In this document: piece after piece, positions 13,509-20,581 of the stretch
Position numbering within the stretch: position 1 is the first letter of the stretch
Layout: every line of letters starts with the position of its first letter
The notes under the pieces: model-generated
Seen by the model: only the letters and a program-made list of their open reading frames with translations
Told to the model about the DNA's origin: nothing
Database searches by the model: none
From: Pseudomonadota bacterium
Lineage (GTDB): Bacteria > Pseudomonadota > Alphaproteobacteria > Rs-D84
NCBI GenBank assembly: GCA_009781955.1
Contig: WQUT01000047.1
Span: 1 to 23,076 of the forward strand
Length of the DNA stretch: 23,076 nt
Direction of reading: 5' to 3'
Made by a program: the position numbers and the translations under genes

Positions 13509-15287
13509 TTTGCGCAGCAAAGATTGCACCGCCAATGGAAAATCCGCGGCATTGGCCAGATACGACGCGGACGCCAGGAAATCCGCGCCCGCGGCCCAGC
13601 ATAGTTTCGCCGTCGCCGGATTGATTCCGCCATCCACGCTGATTTTGAAACACAACCCATATTTCCGCCGGGTATTGGCAAGCGTTGAAATCCGATACAC
13701 TGCATCCGGCAGGAATTCTTGCCCGTTCGGGCCGGGGCGTATAGACATCACCAGAATTTCATCAACCTCTTTTAATATCGGTTTCAATATTTCCAGCGGC
13801 GAATCCGGGTGCAGCGCGATTCCCGCCCGCTTTCCCAATTCGCGTATCTTTTTCAGCGCCGCCCGCGCGCCGTTCGTGCCGGTTGATATTATTATGGTAT
13901 CCGCCCCGGCCGCCGCCGCCTGTTCCGCCCAGATTATCGGGTTTTCGGTCATCAGGTGAACATTCAAATGAGCGTTTGTGTGTTCGCGGATAAAGCGAAG
14001 CTCGTCCATGCTGCCGGTTATTCTGTTCACATAAAATCCATCCATCACGTCGCAATGAATCATGCTGATGCCGCCGGATTCAAACAGCTTGTAAGTCGTG
14101 GGGCTGCGCATATTAAAACCCTGGGTGCTGGGCATAATCGGAATAAAGGCCGGCGTTTTCGCGATCTTTCTGCGGCGGAATATTTTGGGAAGCCAGGATA
14201 ACAATCTGCCCCATTTTTCCCGGCGGGCGACATAGTGTTTCGCGCGCGCCGCATCGTTCTGCCAGATTTGTTTGGCGCAGGCGGCGACGGCGGCGTCCGC
14301 CCCCAGATTATGAACGGGCAGCCCGAACATCTCGCCCGCCAGATTTTCTATTCCGGGTATATTCGTGCCGCCGCCGGAAATATAGACTGCTGACGGCCCG
14401 TATTTTTCTATGTGCCGCGCCAATTCTGCCCGCGCCAGTTCCATGATTTCGCGCAATGCGGGCAGGCCCGCGTCGCACACGTCGGCGCGCGACAATTCGT
14501 AACCGGCGTCCGCGACAGCGAATCTGTCCATTTCGCTGGATGCGGCGACAAGGCTGGCCACCTTTATCTTTTCCGCGTCGGGGAAAGGAATGCGCAGCCT
14601 GTCGGCTATATCGTTTGTGATTTTAATCTGGCCCATCGGGATCTTTGACAGCGACACGATGCCGCGCGCGGTCCAGCATGACACGGTTGTCCATGCCGCG
14701 CCCAGGTCAATGAAGACGGCGGGCGCGGCGGATTTGCGCGCGGCCATCCCGATAAGCACCGCCGGGTCAAAAAAGCCCGCCGATTCTATGTGCGCGGTGC
14801 GCAATACGGATTGCGCCGAATGCATGTCTTCGCGCGAATAAGAGATGACATGGAACACCGACGACAGGGCGCAATCGGTCTGGCCGACCGGCAGCGATAT
14901 GTTCTTGAATCCGGGGATGTCATAGCGCAGCGGGATTATATGCAGCGGCGCCTCGTTCGCGTTCTGCAAATCAAACAATATTTCGGAAATCTGTTTGCCG
15001 ATGTCGTTCGCGGAAATCTTGCGCGCGCCGCCCCATTCCGTCGTTTTATTGATTATCGCCGACCGCGCGAATCCGAAATCGCCGGTGACATAGGCCGATT
15101 CAAAATGCTTTCCAAGTTGGGATTCCAGCTCGTCAACCGCGGTTTTAAGGGCGAACGCGGTGTCGGGCGATTCGCAGATTTTCAGAACGCTCTGCGCGAC
15201 GCGGCCGCCGCGCACGCGAACGCCCAGCGCGCGGACCGCAGAGGATCCCAGATCAAGGCAAAGAAAAGACGAGTCAATCAGGTTCAT
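13503..15287 (-). CDS. FtsA fused to ribulose-phosphate 3-epimerase (Rpe)
   Basis: The 594-residue protein has two domains. Residues about 8-372 are FtsA-like (actin fold): LCLDLGSSAVRA (9-20), FIDLGAAWTTVS (192-203) and VYISGGGTNIPG (301-312). They end in the amphipathic basic helix EKWGRLLSWLPKIFRRRK (357-374), as in the FtsA membrane-targeting tail. Residues about 380-594 are Rpe, a TIM barrel: Ser387, HCDVMDG with His411 and Asp413, VHLM with His444, and VDGG with Asp552, all catalytic or metal positions. The phosphate-binding loops are changed (GPNG for GFGG, ASAS for AGSA). FtsA anchors FtsZ to the membrane, while Rpe interconverts ribulose-5-P and xylulose-5-P. The ATG at 15287 is preferred over GTG 15311, which lies in a repeat. 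ftsQ lies upstream, the usual order. No ftsZ follows. Confidence 0.9.
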   Translation of the reverse strand: MNLIDSSFLCLDLGSSAVRALGVRVRGGRVAQSVLKICESPDTAFALKTAVDELESQLGKHFESAYVTGDFGFARSAIINKTTEWGGARKISANDIGKQISEILFDLQNANEAPLHIIPLRYDIPGFKNISLPVGQTDCALSSVFHVISYSREDMHSAQSVLRTAHIESAGFFDPAVLIGMAARKSAAPAVFIDLGAAWTTVSCWTARGIVSLSKIPMGQIKITNDIADRLRIPFPDAEKIKVASLVAASSEMDRFAVADAGYELSRADVCDAGLPALREIMELARAELARHIEKYGPSAVYISGGGTNIPGIENLAGEMFGLPVHNLGADAAVAACAKQIWQNDAARAKHYVARREKWGRLLSWLPKIFRRRKIAKTPAFIPIMPSTQGFNMRSPTTYKLFESGGISMIHCDVMDGFYVNRITGSMDELRFIREHTNAHLNVHLMTENPIIWAEQAAAAGADTIIISTGTNGARAALKKIRELGKRAGIALHPDSPLEILKPILKEVDEILVMSIRPGPNGQEFLPDAVYRISTLANTRRKYGLCFKISVDGGINPATAKLCWAAGADFLASASYLANAADFPLAVQSLLRKE

Positions 15288-15300
15288 GGTTAGGCGCTGG

Positions 15301-15339
15301 GCACTGGGCACTGGGCACTAGTTACTAGTGCCCAGTGCC
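15301..15339. repeat. Tandem-arm palindrome at the ftsQ-ftsA junction
   Basis: A perfect 16-bp inverted pair (15307-15322 with 15324-15339) is built of gggcact units, with an extra unit on the left. It fills the gap between the ftsQ stop and the ftsA-rpe start, where no Shine-Dalgarno sequence is visible. Confidence 0.88.
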
Positions 15340-16028
15340 TATTTTACAAATGTTCTTTCCGGATCGCGCAGATCCAGGACGCGGATATCGCGGGCGAGGA
15401 TGTCGGTTTTCTTGTCCAGCTCGGCCAGTCTGCGGATCGCGCCCTCTGCGTTATTTTCCGGCAGTTTGACGATGACGCCGGAATTCAGCGCCAAGTCCCA
15501 CCGCCGCCCGTCGGTCCATTCCAGATAGTTCAATTCGGCCATGATTTTTGGCGCGCGCGTCACGGCGCCCGCTATGCCGCCCAGATCGTTCGGCAAATCC
15601 CCGCGAAAGACCAGCGAGTTTTCCGGCCTCTGCCCCGACGGGCGGTTTATTTTCGTCCCGTCGGCGCCGATTGGATAATAATGCGTTCCGTCCGTCCAGG
15701 CGGCGATCGCGGTCCGCATTTGGACCTTGATTTTCAGCGTCCCGTTCGGCATGCGGCGCACGGACGCCGCGTCTATGTCCGGAATGGCGGAAATCCGCGC
15801 CAATACGTCGCCCAATTTCACCCGGTAAGTCGGCGTGCGCGGGGAAATGCCGATGGCCGCGGCGATGGCGGATTTGTCCGCCGCGCCGTTTCGCGAAGAA
15901 ACCGAGATGGCCCGTATATCGGCAAAGCCGCCGCGCCCCATGACCAGCATGGTCAGCCGCACGGAAAGATAGGTCGCGATTATAATGGCGAATGCGAAAG
16001 CCGCCCAAAAAAGAAAGGTTTTTCTCAT
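15339..16028 (-). CDS. ftsQ: Cell division protein FtsQ
   Basis: The 229-residue bitopic protein links the early and late divisome. There is a short cytosolic start, one transmembrane helix (about residues 5-30, FLFWAAFAFAIIIATYLSV), then a POTRA-like domain (ADIRAISVSSRNGAADKSAIAAAIG...). The beta domain ends in LDWR-like WTDGRRWDLAL and the closing IRVLDLRDPERTFVK, which matches the DLR-P-R end typical of alphaproteobacterial FtsQ. It is shorter than many FtsQ proteins, mostly through small cytosolic and C-terminal tails. A TATAAT (16041-16036) lies only 7 nt before the ATG, and no Shine-Dalgarno sequence is present, suggesting a nearly leaderless message. Its stop codon abuts a palindromic repeat, and ftsA-rpe follows on the same strand. 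Confidence 0.88.
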   Translation of the reverse strand: MRKTFLFWAAFAFAIIIATYLSVRLTMLVMGRGGFADIRAISVSSRNGAADKSAIAAAIGISPRTPTYRVKLGDVLARISAIPDIDAASVRRMPNGTLKIKVQMRTAIAAWTDGTHYYPIGADGTKINRPSGQRPENSLVFRGDLPNDLGGIAGAVTRAPKIMAELNYLEWTDGRRWDLALNSGVIVKLPENNAEGAIRRLAELDKKTDILARDIRVLDLRDPERTFVK

Positions 16029-16091
16029 AACCGGAATTATATCAGAAAAAGCGGAAAAGTGAAATAAAGAAACAGCGACAACGATTGCTTT

Positions 16092-16481
16092 TTACATAGC
16101 CCTCAGCAGATAGCCGCGGCTGAACATGCATCTGCGGTAAGATCCGACCGATTTGGATGTCGTGTTAGGCGGAACGGACATCAGCATGCGCTGGCCTATG
16201 TCTTGGTTTTCGTTGGATTGGAATGTTACCCACAGGCCCTCCCAATTAGGCATCTGGCTGGCGCCGCTGGGCATCAGCAGCTTGGCCGCGCGGGACCGCG
16301 GTATGTGCGCCGGCGCCGTTATACCCAGGCAGGCCCGGTGGTCGCGGACGAACTGCGCCAGGGTCACGTGATCGTTTTCCCAGTTAAGTATGGTCGCGTT
16401 GTCTATGCTGCCGCCGTTGGGGGACGAGCAGCCCCAAACCGTAAAAAACAAGGCGCAAAGCAGAAAAAAGGATTTTTTCAT
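16092..16481 (-). CDS. Small predicted lipoprotein of unknown function
   Basis: The 129-residue protein has a lipoprotein signal peptide MKKSFFLLCALFFTVWGC, with lipobox VWGC and Cys18 as the lipidated residue. The mature part is polar, with FVRDHRACLG, an SRAAKLLMPSG stretch and a second Cys in RRCMFSRGYLL near the end; the two mature cysteines could pair. I do not recognise the family. It is probably sorted by the Lol machinery encoded further right. Its -10 lies 6 nt before the ATG, so transcription would begin at or next to the start codon. It stands upstream of ftsQ on the same strand, with a 63-nt gap. Confidence 0.7.
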   Translation of the reverse strand: MKKSFFLLCALFFTVWGCSSPNGGSIDNATILNWENDHVTLAQFVRDHRACLGITAPAHIPRSRAAKLLMPSGASQMPNWEGLWVTFQSNENQDIGQRMLMSVPPNTTSKSVGSYRRCMFSRGYLLRAM

Positions 16482-16487
16482 AATTCC

Positions 16488-16516
16488 ATTATAATTTAAT
16501 TGCGTTGACGGGGCAA
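16488..16516 (-). promoter_or_regulatory. Promoter of the small lipoprotein gene
   Basis: On the minus strand the -35 is TTGCCC (16516-16511), the spacer is 17 nt, and the -10 is TATAAT (16493-16488). The distance to the ATG at 16481 leaves essentially no 5' leader. Confidence 0.65.
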
Positions 16517-16538
16517 TAGTTTTTATAATGCCGGTGAA

Positions 16539-16621
16539 TGGTAACTGGCGGCTGGTGATCCGTAATCGGAAACCATCTGGCGATATAAGTTATAATACCA
16601 ATCACCAGTCACCAGTTACCA
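16539..16621. repeat. Tandem-arm inverted repeat (actggtg units)
   Basis: A 21-nt left arm (16539-16559, tggtaactgg...) and a right arm (16601-16621, ...ccagttacca) are inverse copies with two mismatches and are made of actggtg-like units. A TATAAT (16591-16596) lies between the arms and could drive the gene at 16658. Confidence 0.82.
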
Positions 16622-16657
16622 ACCACCAATCACTGCGAGCGACCGGGGGGAGCGAGC

Positions 16658-16966
16658 ATGAACAATGTAAACAAATTCATACAGCTGGCGAATTTCTATA
16701 ACCAGATGCTGGCCGTCATGGCGGCCATATGCGTTCAAAAGGGCGGCATCCCGATAGAGCAATACGTCGGGCGATTCTTTGCCGCGGACGTTCTGGAATT
16801 CCTGGCCGAATACGGCGCAAAGCTGCAAACCGACGATGAGTCTGTCCAGCGCGTCGCCGCGCTGTTCAGGGCGGAATATGAAAAGGCGAAAGATCTGACC
16901 ACGCCCAGCCAAAAGCCGATATTTGAGATGACGCTGGAAGAATTTGAAAAAGTGATGAACATTTAG
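16658..16966 (+). CDS. Unknown small helical protein, 102 aa
   Basis: A strong GGGGGGAG Shine-Dalgarno sequence precedes the ATG. The product is almost entirely helical by composition, with no signal peptide. It has a moderately hydrophobic N-terminal stretch (FYNQMLAVMAAICVQKGG) that is too polar for a confident membrane helix, and an acidic C-terminus (MTLEEFEKVMNI). I do not recognise a family. It lies between two repeats: the upstream one may carry its -10, and the stop codon falls at the edge of the gatttaag repeat that follows. The next gene is the secretin-like lipoprotein on the same strand. Confidence 0.6.
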   Translation: MNNVNKFIQLANFYNQMLAVMAAICVQKGGIPIEQYVGRFFAADVLEFLAEYGAKLQTDDESVQRVAALFRAEYEKAKDLTTPSQKPIFEMTLEEFEKVMNI

Positions 16967-17052
16967 GATTTAAGATTTAAGATTTACGGATTTAAGATTT
17001 GCGGATTTAAGATTTAAAAAATCAAAAATCATCGGTCTTAAATCTTAAATTA
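16966..17052. repeat. gatttaag inverted-arm repeat, copy 2
   Basis: At least four ggatttaagattt-like units are followed by the inverse tcttaaatcttaaatta. It shares its units with 6596-6682 and lies 12 nt before the start of the secretin-like gene. Confidence 0.8.
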
Positions 17053-17064
17053 AGCGGTGTTGAA

Positions 17065-18393
17065 ATGAAAAAAACGTTTTTGTGCTTTATGCTTTATGCC
17101 CTGTGCCTGGTCCCGCTTGCCGGTTGTTTGAAGGCGCCGGGGCAGCAGGGAGAGGTTCCGCCCTATGACACTGTCCAGGTCATAGACAATCTGGTCGTTG
17201 ACCAGAACTCGGTTCCGATTTTCCCGCGCAAAGCCGCGCTGACCACCGATACCGCGCGCCGGTTTTCCATAGAATTGCCGAAACGCTGCACCGTGGATTG
17301 GGATAACCAGACCATTTTGTCCGTCGTCCCAGAGACGCCGATGGAAATGACGCGGCTGGCGGTCGGCGACCCTCTGCCGGACTTTAACGTGGAAGATTAC
17401 TCGTTTGAAAAACTGACGGTCAAAGACGCCCTGCAAAAATTGTTAAAGGGGACGAGGATAAGGGTGATAGAGGACGAAGACCTGCCGGACAAAATCACAG
17501 GAACCATAAAATCGGGTTCGCTTTCCGACGCGGTTGAATTGATCGCGAAAATGGGCAAGGTCTATTATGCCTATGACGACAACGCGCGCCAGCTGCGCAT
17601 AGGGGCGCACGGCAAATGGCTGATTAAAATGCCGCGGGACCAGAATATGATAATGGCGCTGCTGGATGCGATGCGCGGCGCGGAGATGCGCAACCTGCTG
17701 GTCAACTGGGAAGACAAGACCGTTTCGCTAGAGGGCAATTTCCAGACCGAGCGCGATGTGAAAAAAATAATCGCGGACATGGGGTCGCGCAAATTCCTGA
17801 TCGCGTGGGACATGGACGTTTACCGCGTGTATCCGCGGACGGACAATCCGATAGTATGGATGAACATACTGCCCGCGATGGGGGAAAACAACGTGAAGAT
17901 GTCCATTCCCGGCGTCGTAGGGCGCCTGCTGCTGACCAGTCCGGAAATAAATACCAAGACTTTGCAGCAGTTCCTGTCGCAACAGGCGAATCTGGTCCTG
18001 ATTTCCCAGGGAACGTTCGTGATTCCGAACGGGTGGCAGTCGCGGTTTGACATCGGCCAGTGTTCGCGCGAAGAGCGTTTGGAAACAAACCTGATCGTCG
18101 GGGCCCAGGCCACATACGGCGACTATGCCGGAATGAAAAAACTGGATGCCAAGATTGTTCTGCGCACTAATTCCGGCGAAATATCGGCGTTCAACGTGCC
18201 GTCGGCTCTTGGCGACAACTATGTCATAATCGGGATACCCACGCATTCGTTCGTAGACACGCCCGAAACCCTTATATCGCCGTTTGCAGAGCTGGTGGTG
18301 TTCATGTCGCCCCGCATCATATCCATAGTCCCGCGGCAACAGAATTTCACGCCGGTTTCCGGCCAGGCCCTGCGCGATTATTTGGAAGAGTAA
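17065..18393 (+). CDS. Secretin-like outer-membrane lipoprotein
   Basis: The 442-residue protein has a lipoprotein signal with lipobox LAGC (18-21). The middle shows secretin N-domain features: FEKLTVKDALQKLLKGTRIRVI (STN/N0-like, about 112-133) and LVNWEDKTVSLEGNFQTERDVKKIIADMGS (N1-like). The end resembles the secretin core (GEISAFNVPSALGDNYVIIGIP, then LVVFMSPRII). This suggests a pore-forming or pilotin-like component of a type IV pilus or type II secretion-like system, nearest in style to lipoprotein secretins of type IVb pili. It is short for a full secretin (usually 500 or more), and its barrel region looks reduced. No other pilus or secretion genes are in this window. The start has no strong Shine-Dalgarno sequence, and the following gene begins 1 nt after the stop. 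Confidence 0.65.
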   Translation: MKKTFLCFMLYALCLVPLAGCLKAPGQQGEVPPYDTVQVIDNLVVDQNSVPIFPRKAALTTDTARRFSIELPKRCTVDWDNQTILSVVPETPMEMTRLAVGDPLPDFNVEDYSFEKLTVKDALQKLLKGTRIRVIEDEDLPDKITGTIKSGSLSDAVELIAKMGKVYYAYDDNARQLRIGAHGKWLIKMPRDQNMIMALLDAMRGAEMRNLLVNWEDKTVSLEGNFQTERDVKKIIADMGSRKFLIAWDMDVYRVYPRTDNPIVWMNILPAMGENNVKMSIPGVVGRLLLTSPEINTKTLQQFLSQQANLVLISQGTFVIPNGWQSRFDIGQCSREERLETNLIVGAQATYGDYAGMKKLDAKIVLRTNSGEISAFNVPSALGDNYVIIGIPTHSFVDTPETLISPFAELVVFMSPRIISIVPRQQNFTPVSGQALRDYLEE

Positions 18394-18394
18394 T

Positions 18395-19315
18395 ATGAAA
18401 TCGCGACTTTATATTCTTGCGCCGAACGGCAACGATTTCGCAGAACAACAAATGAGCGTTCTGAGTGGGGCGTATGACGAAGTTTTGCACATAAATAAAG
18501 TCATGCCTTTTTCCGATTTGCCGTTAATTGCCGATAATTGTGAAAAAGTTTTCGCCATAGATCCGGATTTCTGCGATTGGAATATTCCGAACTCCGCTTT
18601 GGATACGCGCGGGCTTTTGGCGGTATGCCTGGACACCACATCTTACAGCTGGATAGATTTGGAGTATGCGAAAGGCAAAGGCATATCCGTAACAAACGTC
18701 CGCGGATGGTCAACGGAAAGCGTCGCAGAGCAGAGTATTTTAATAGCCATGAATCTGGCGCGCAAGCTGCCGTTATTGTTGCAGAATAAAATGGAAATAA
18801 ATTTTGAAACGATGCGCGGCGCAGAACTGCGCGGCAAAACCGCCGGAATAATAGGATTGGGGAAAATAGGAACACGTATCGCCGAACTATGCGCCGCGTT
18901 TGGAATGAATGTTTGCTATTGGTCACGTAAATCACAGGATGACAGATTTGCAAAGACAGAACTGGCGGACGTTTTCAAAAATGCGGATTTTATATTCCCA
19001 GCATTATCTAAAAATAAAGATACGGAAGGCATAATAAAAGATTTACTGTTGAAATCTATGAAGTCGGGCGCGATTTTTACCGAAATAAGTGATAATTTTC
19101 TATACAATCATAACTTGTTGTTAGACATGGTTAAAAACAATAAAATTTATGGATACGGATTTGAAGAATTGCATCCGAAAAGCTATGAAGGGAATATTTT
19201 GGCAGTTCCGCCGGTTGCGTATTATACAACAGAGGCAATGAATAGAAATACGGCCCAATGGCTTGACTGCATAGTCGGCGTAAAAAACAGCGCGGCCATA
19301 AATAAACTGAATTAA
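18395..19315 (+). CDS. D-2-hydroxyacid dehydrogenase family protein lacking catalytic residues
   Basis: The 306-residue protein has the fold of NAD-dependent D-isomer 2-hydroxyacid dehydrogenases. A cofactor motif GLGKIG (144-149) follows ELRGKTAGII, and VTNVRGWSTESVAEQSI (99-115) aligns with the usual substrate-side VxN...AE block. Catalytic positions are not kept. The family Arg in NxxRG is Asp223 here (EISDN), and the active-site His in PHxA is Pro263 (VPPVAYYTTEA). The Glu region (GFEELHP) is partly conserved. NAD binding is plausible but normal oxidoreductase chemistry is doubtful, so this may be a pseudoenzyme or an enzyme with altered chemistry. It starts 1 nt after the secretin-like gene and ends 12 nt before lolC/E. 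Its second half appears more AT-rich than its neighbours. Confidence 0.75.
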   Translation: MKSRLYILAPNGNDFAEQQMSVLSGAYDEVLHINKVMPFSDLPLIADNCEKVFAIDPDFCDWNIPNSALDTRGLLAVCLDTTSYSWIDLEYAKGKGISVTNVRGWSTESVAEQSILIAMNLARKLPLLLQNKMEINFETMRGAELRGKTAGIIGLGKIGTRIAELCAAFGMNVCYWSRKSQDDRFAKTELADVFKNADFIFPALSKNKDTEGIIKDLLLKSMKSGAIFTEISDNFLYNHNLLLDMVKNNKIYGYGFEELHPKSYEGNILAVPPVAYYTTEAMNRNTAQWLDCIVGVKNSAAINKLN

Positions 19316-19327
19316 ACGGGAATCAAA

Positions 19328-20581
19328 ATGTTGTTCACGAAACTGGAAAGAAAAATAGCGTTCAGATACCTGCGGGCCAAGGGCCGCGGGTTCGGCAGCG
19401 TTATATCATGGGTGTCATTGCTCGGCATCATGCTGGGCGTCGCGACGCTGATCGTCGTTATGTCCGTGATGTCCGGATTTCATCACGTATTGCTGAACCG
19501 CATAATCGGCATGAACGGCCATGTCGTGATTTATTACCAGGACGGCGCGATCAAGGACTATGATTTCCTGATTGATAAAATAAGGCAGAATAAAATCGTG
19601 GAACAAAACCTGGTCAGCATAATTCCGATCGCCGAAGGCCAGGTGATGATTTCCGCAAACGGAAACAATTCCGGCGCGATGGTTCGCGGGGTGCGCTTGA
19701 CGGATCTGGCTAACACCGCGGTTGCGAGCAAGATTTACGGGCGGCCCTTGGCAGAGGTAAAGGATAACGAGCTGGTGATGGGGATGAGCCTGTCGCGGTC
19801 GCTGCGCCTGACGCTGAACGACAGCGTGTCGCTGATATCCGCCAACGGCGGGACGGCCACGGCATTCGGCACCATGCCGCGCATCATGTCTTACCCGGTG
19901 GTGTCCAGTTTCTTTATGGGGATGTATGAATATGATTCCGGGTATGTGTTCATGTCCCTCTCCACCGCGCAGAAATACCTGAACATTCCTGACGGCGTGA
20001 CGCACATAGACCTGTTCCTGAAAGACCCGGAAAAAACAACCGCGGTGCGGACGGCGCTGTCTGACGCTCTGCCGGCCGGATTCGTGGTGCGCGACTGGCG
20101 CGACATGAACCGCGGGTTTGTCGGCGCGTTGCAGGTTGAGTCTAATGTCATGTTCCTTATCCTTATGCTTATTGTGATTGTCGCGGCGTTCAATATCGTT
20201 TCGTCGCTGGTAATGATGGTGAAAGACAAGTCCAAGGACATCGCGGTTCTGCGCACGTTCGGCGTGTCGCGGCGCAGCATGATGAAAATATTTATCCTTT
20301 CGGGCACATCCATCGGCGTTATCGGCGCGGCGGTCGGAACGGCGCTCGGCATCATAATCGCGGCATACATAGAACCGATACGCCAGTTTTTTCAATGGGC
20401 GACGGGTCGCGATTTATTTCCGGCGGAACTGTATTTTCTGTCCGAGCTGCCATCCGACATATCCGCGGCGTCCGTGGTCGGGATAGCGTTGACCGCAATC
20501 GCGCTGTCATTCCTGGCGACGCTGTATCCCGCGTGGCGCGCGTCAAAACTGGATCCGGTAGAGGTGTTGAGAAATGAGTAA
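19328..20581 (+). CDS. lolC: Lipoprotein-releasing ABC transporter permease (LolC/LolE family)
   Basis: The 417-residue inner-membrane permease extracts outer-membrane lipoproteins and hands them to LolA, powered by LolD. The N-terminus LERKIAFRYLRAKG and the first transmembrane helix (about 24-50, SVISWVSLLGIMLGVATLIVVM) are typical. A large periplasmic domain (about 50-270) follows, then three helices (about 272-300, 322-352, 378-405) and the FtsX-type ending YPAWRASKLDPVEVLRNE. Only one permease is present in this window, so it may act as a homodimer. Assignment to LolC rather than LolE is not secure. The next frame starts 8 nt before its stop, indicating coupled translation. Confidence 0.92.
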   Translation: MLFTKLERKIAFRYLRAKGRGFGSVISWVSLLGIMLGVATLIVVMSVMSGFHHVLLNRIIGMNGHVVIYYQDGAIKDYDFLIDKIRQNKIVEQNLVSIIPIAEGQVMISANGNNSGAMVRGVRLTDLANTAVASKIYGRPLAEVKDNELVMGMSLSRSLRLTLNDSVSLISANGGTATAFGTMPRIMSYPVVSSFFMGMYEYDSGYVFMSLSTAQKYLNIPDGVTHIDLFLKDPEKTTAVRTALSDALPAGFVVRDWRDMNRGFVGALQVESNVMFLILMLIVIVAAFNIVSSLVMMVKDKSKDIAVLRTFGVSRRSMMKIFILSGTSIGVIGAAVGTALGIIIAAYIEPIRQFFQWATGRDLFPAELYFLSELPSDISAASVVGIALTAIALSFLATLYPAWRASKLDPVEVLRNE

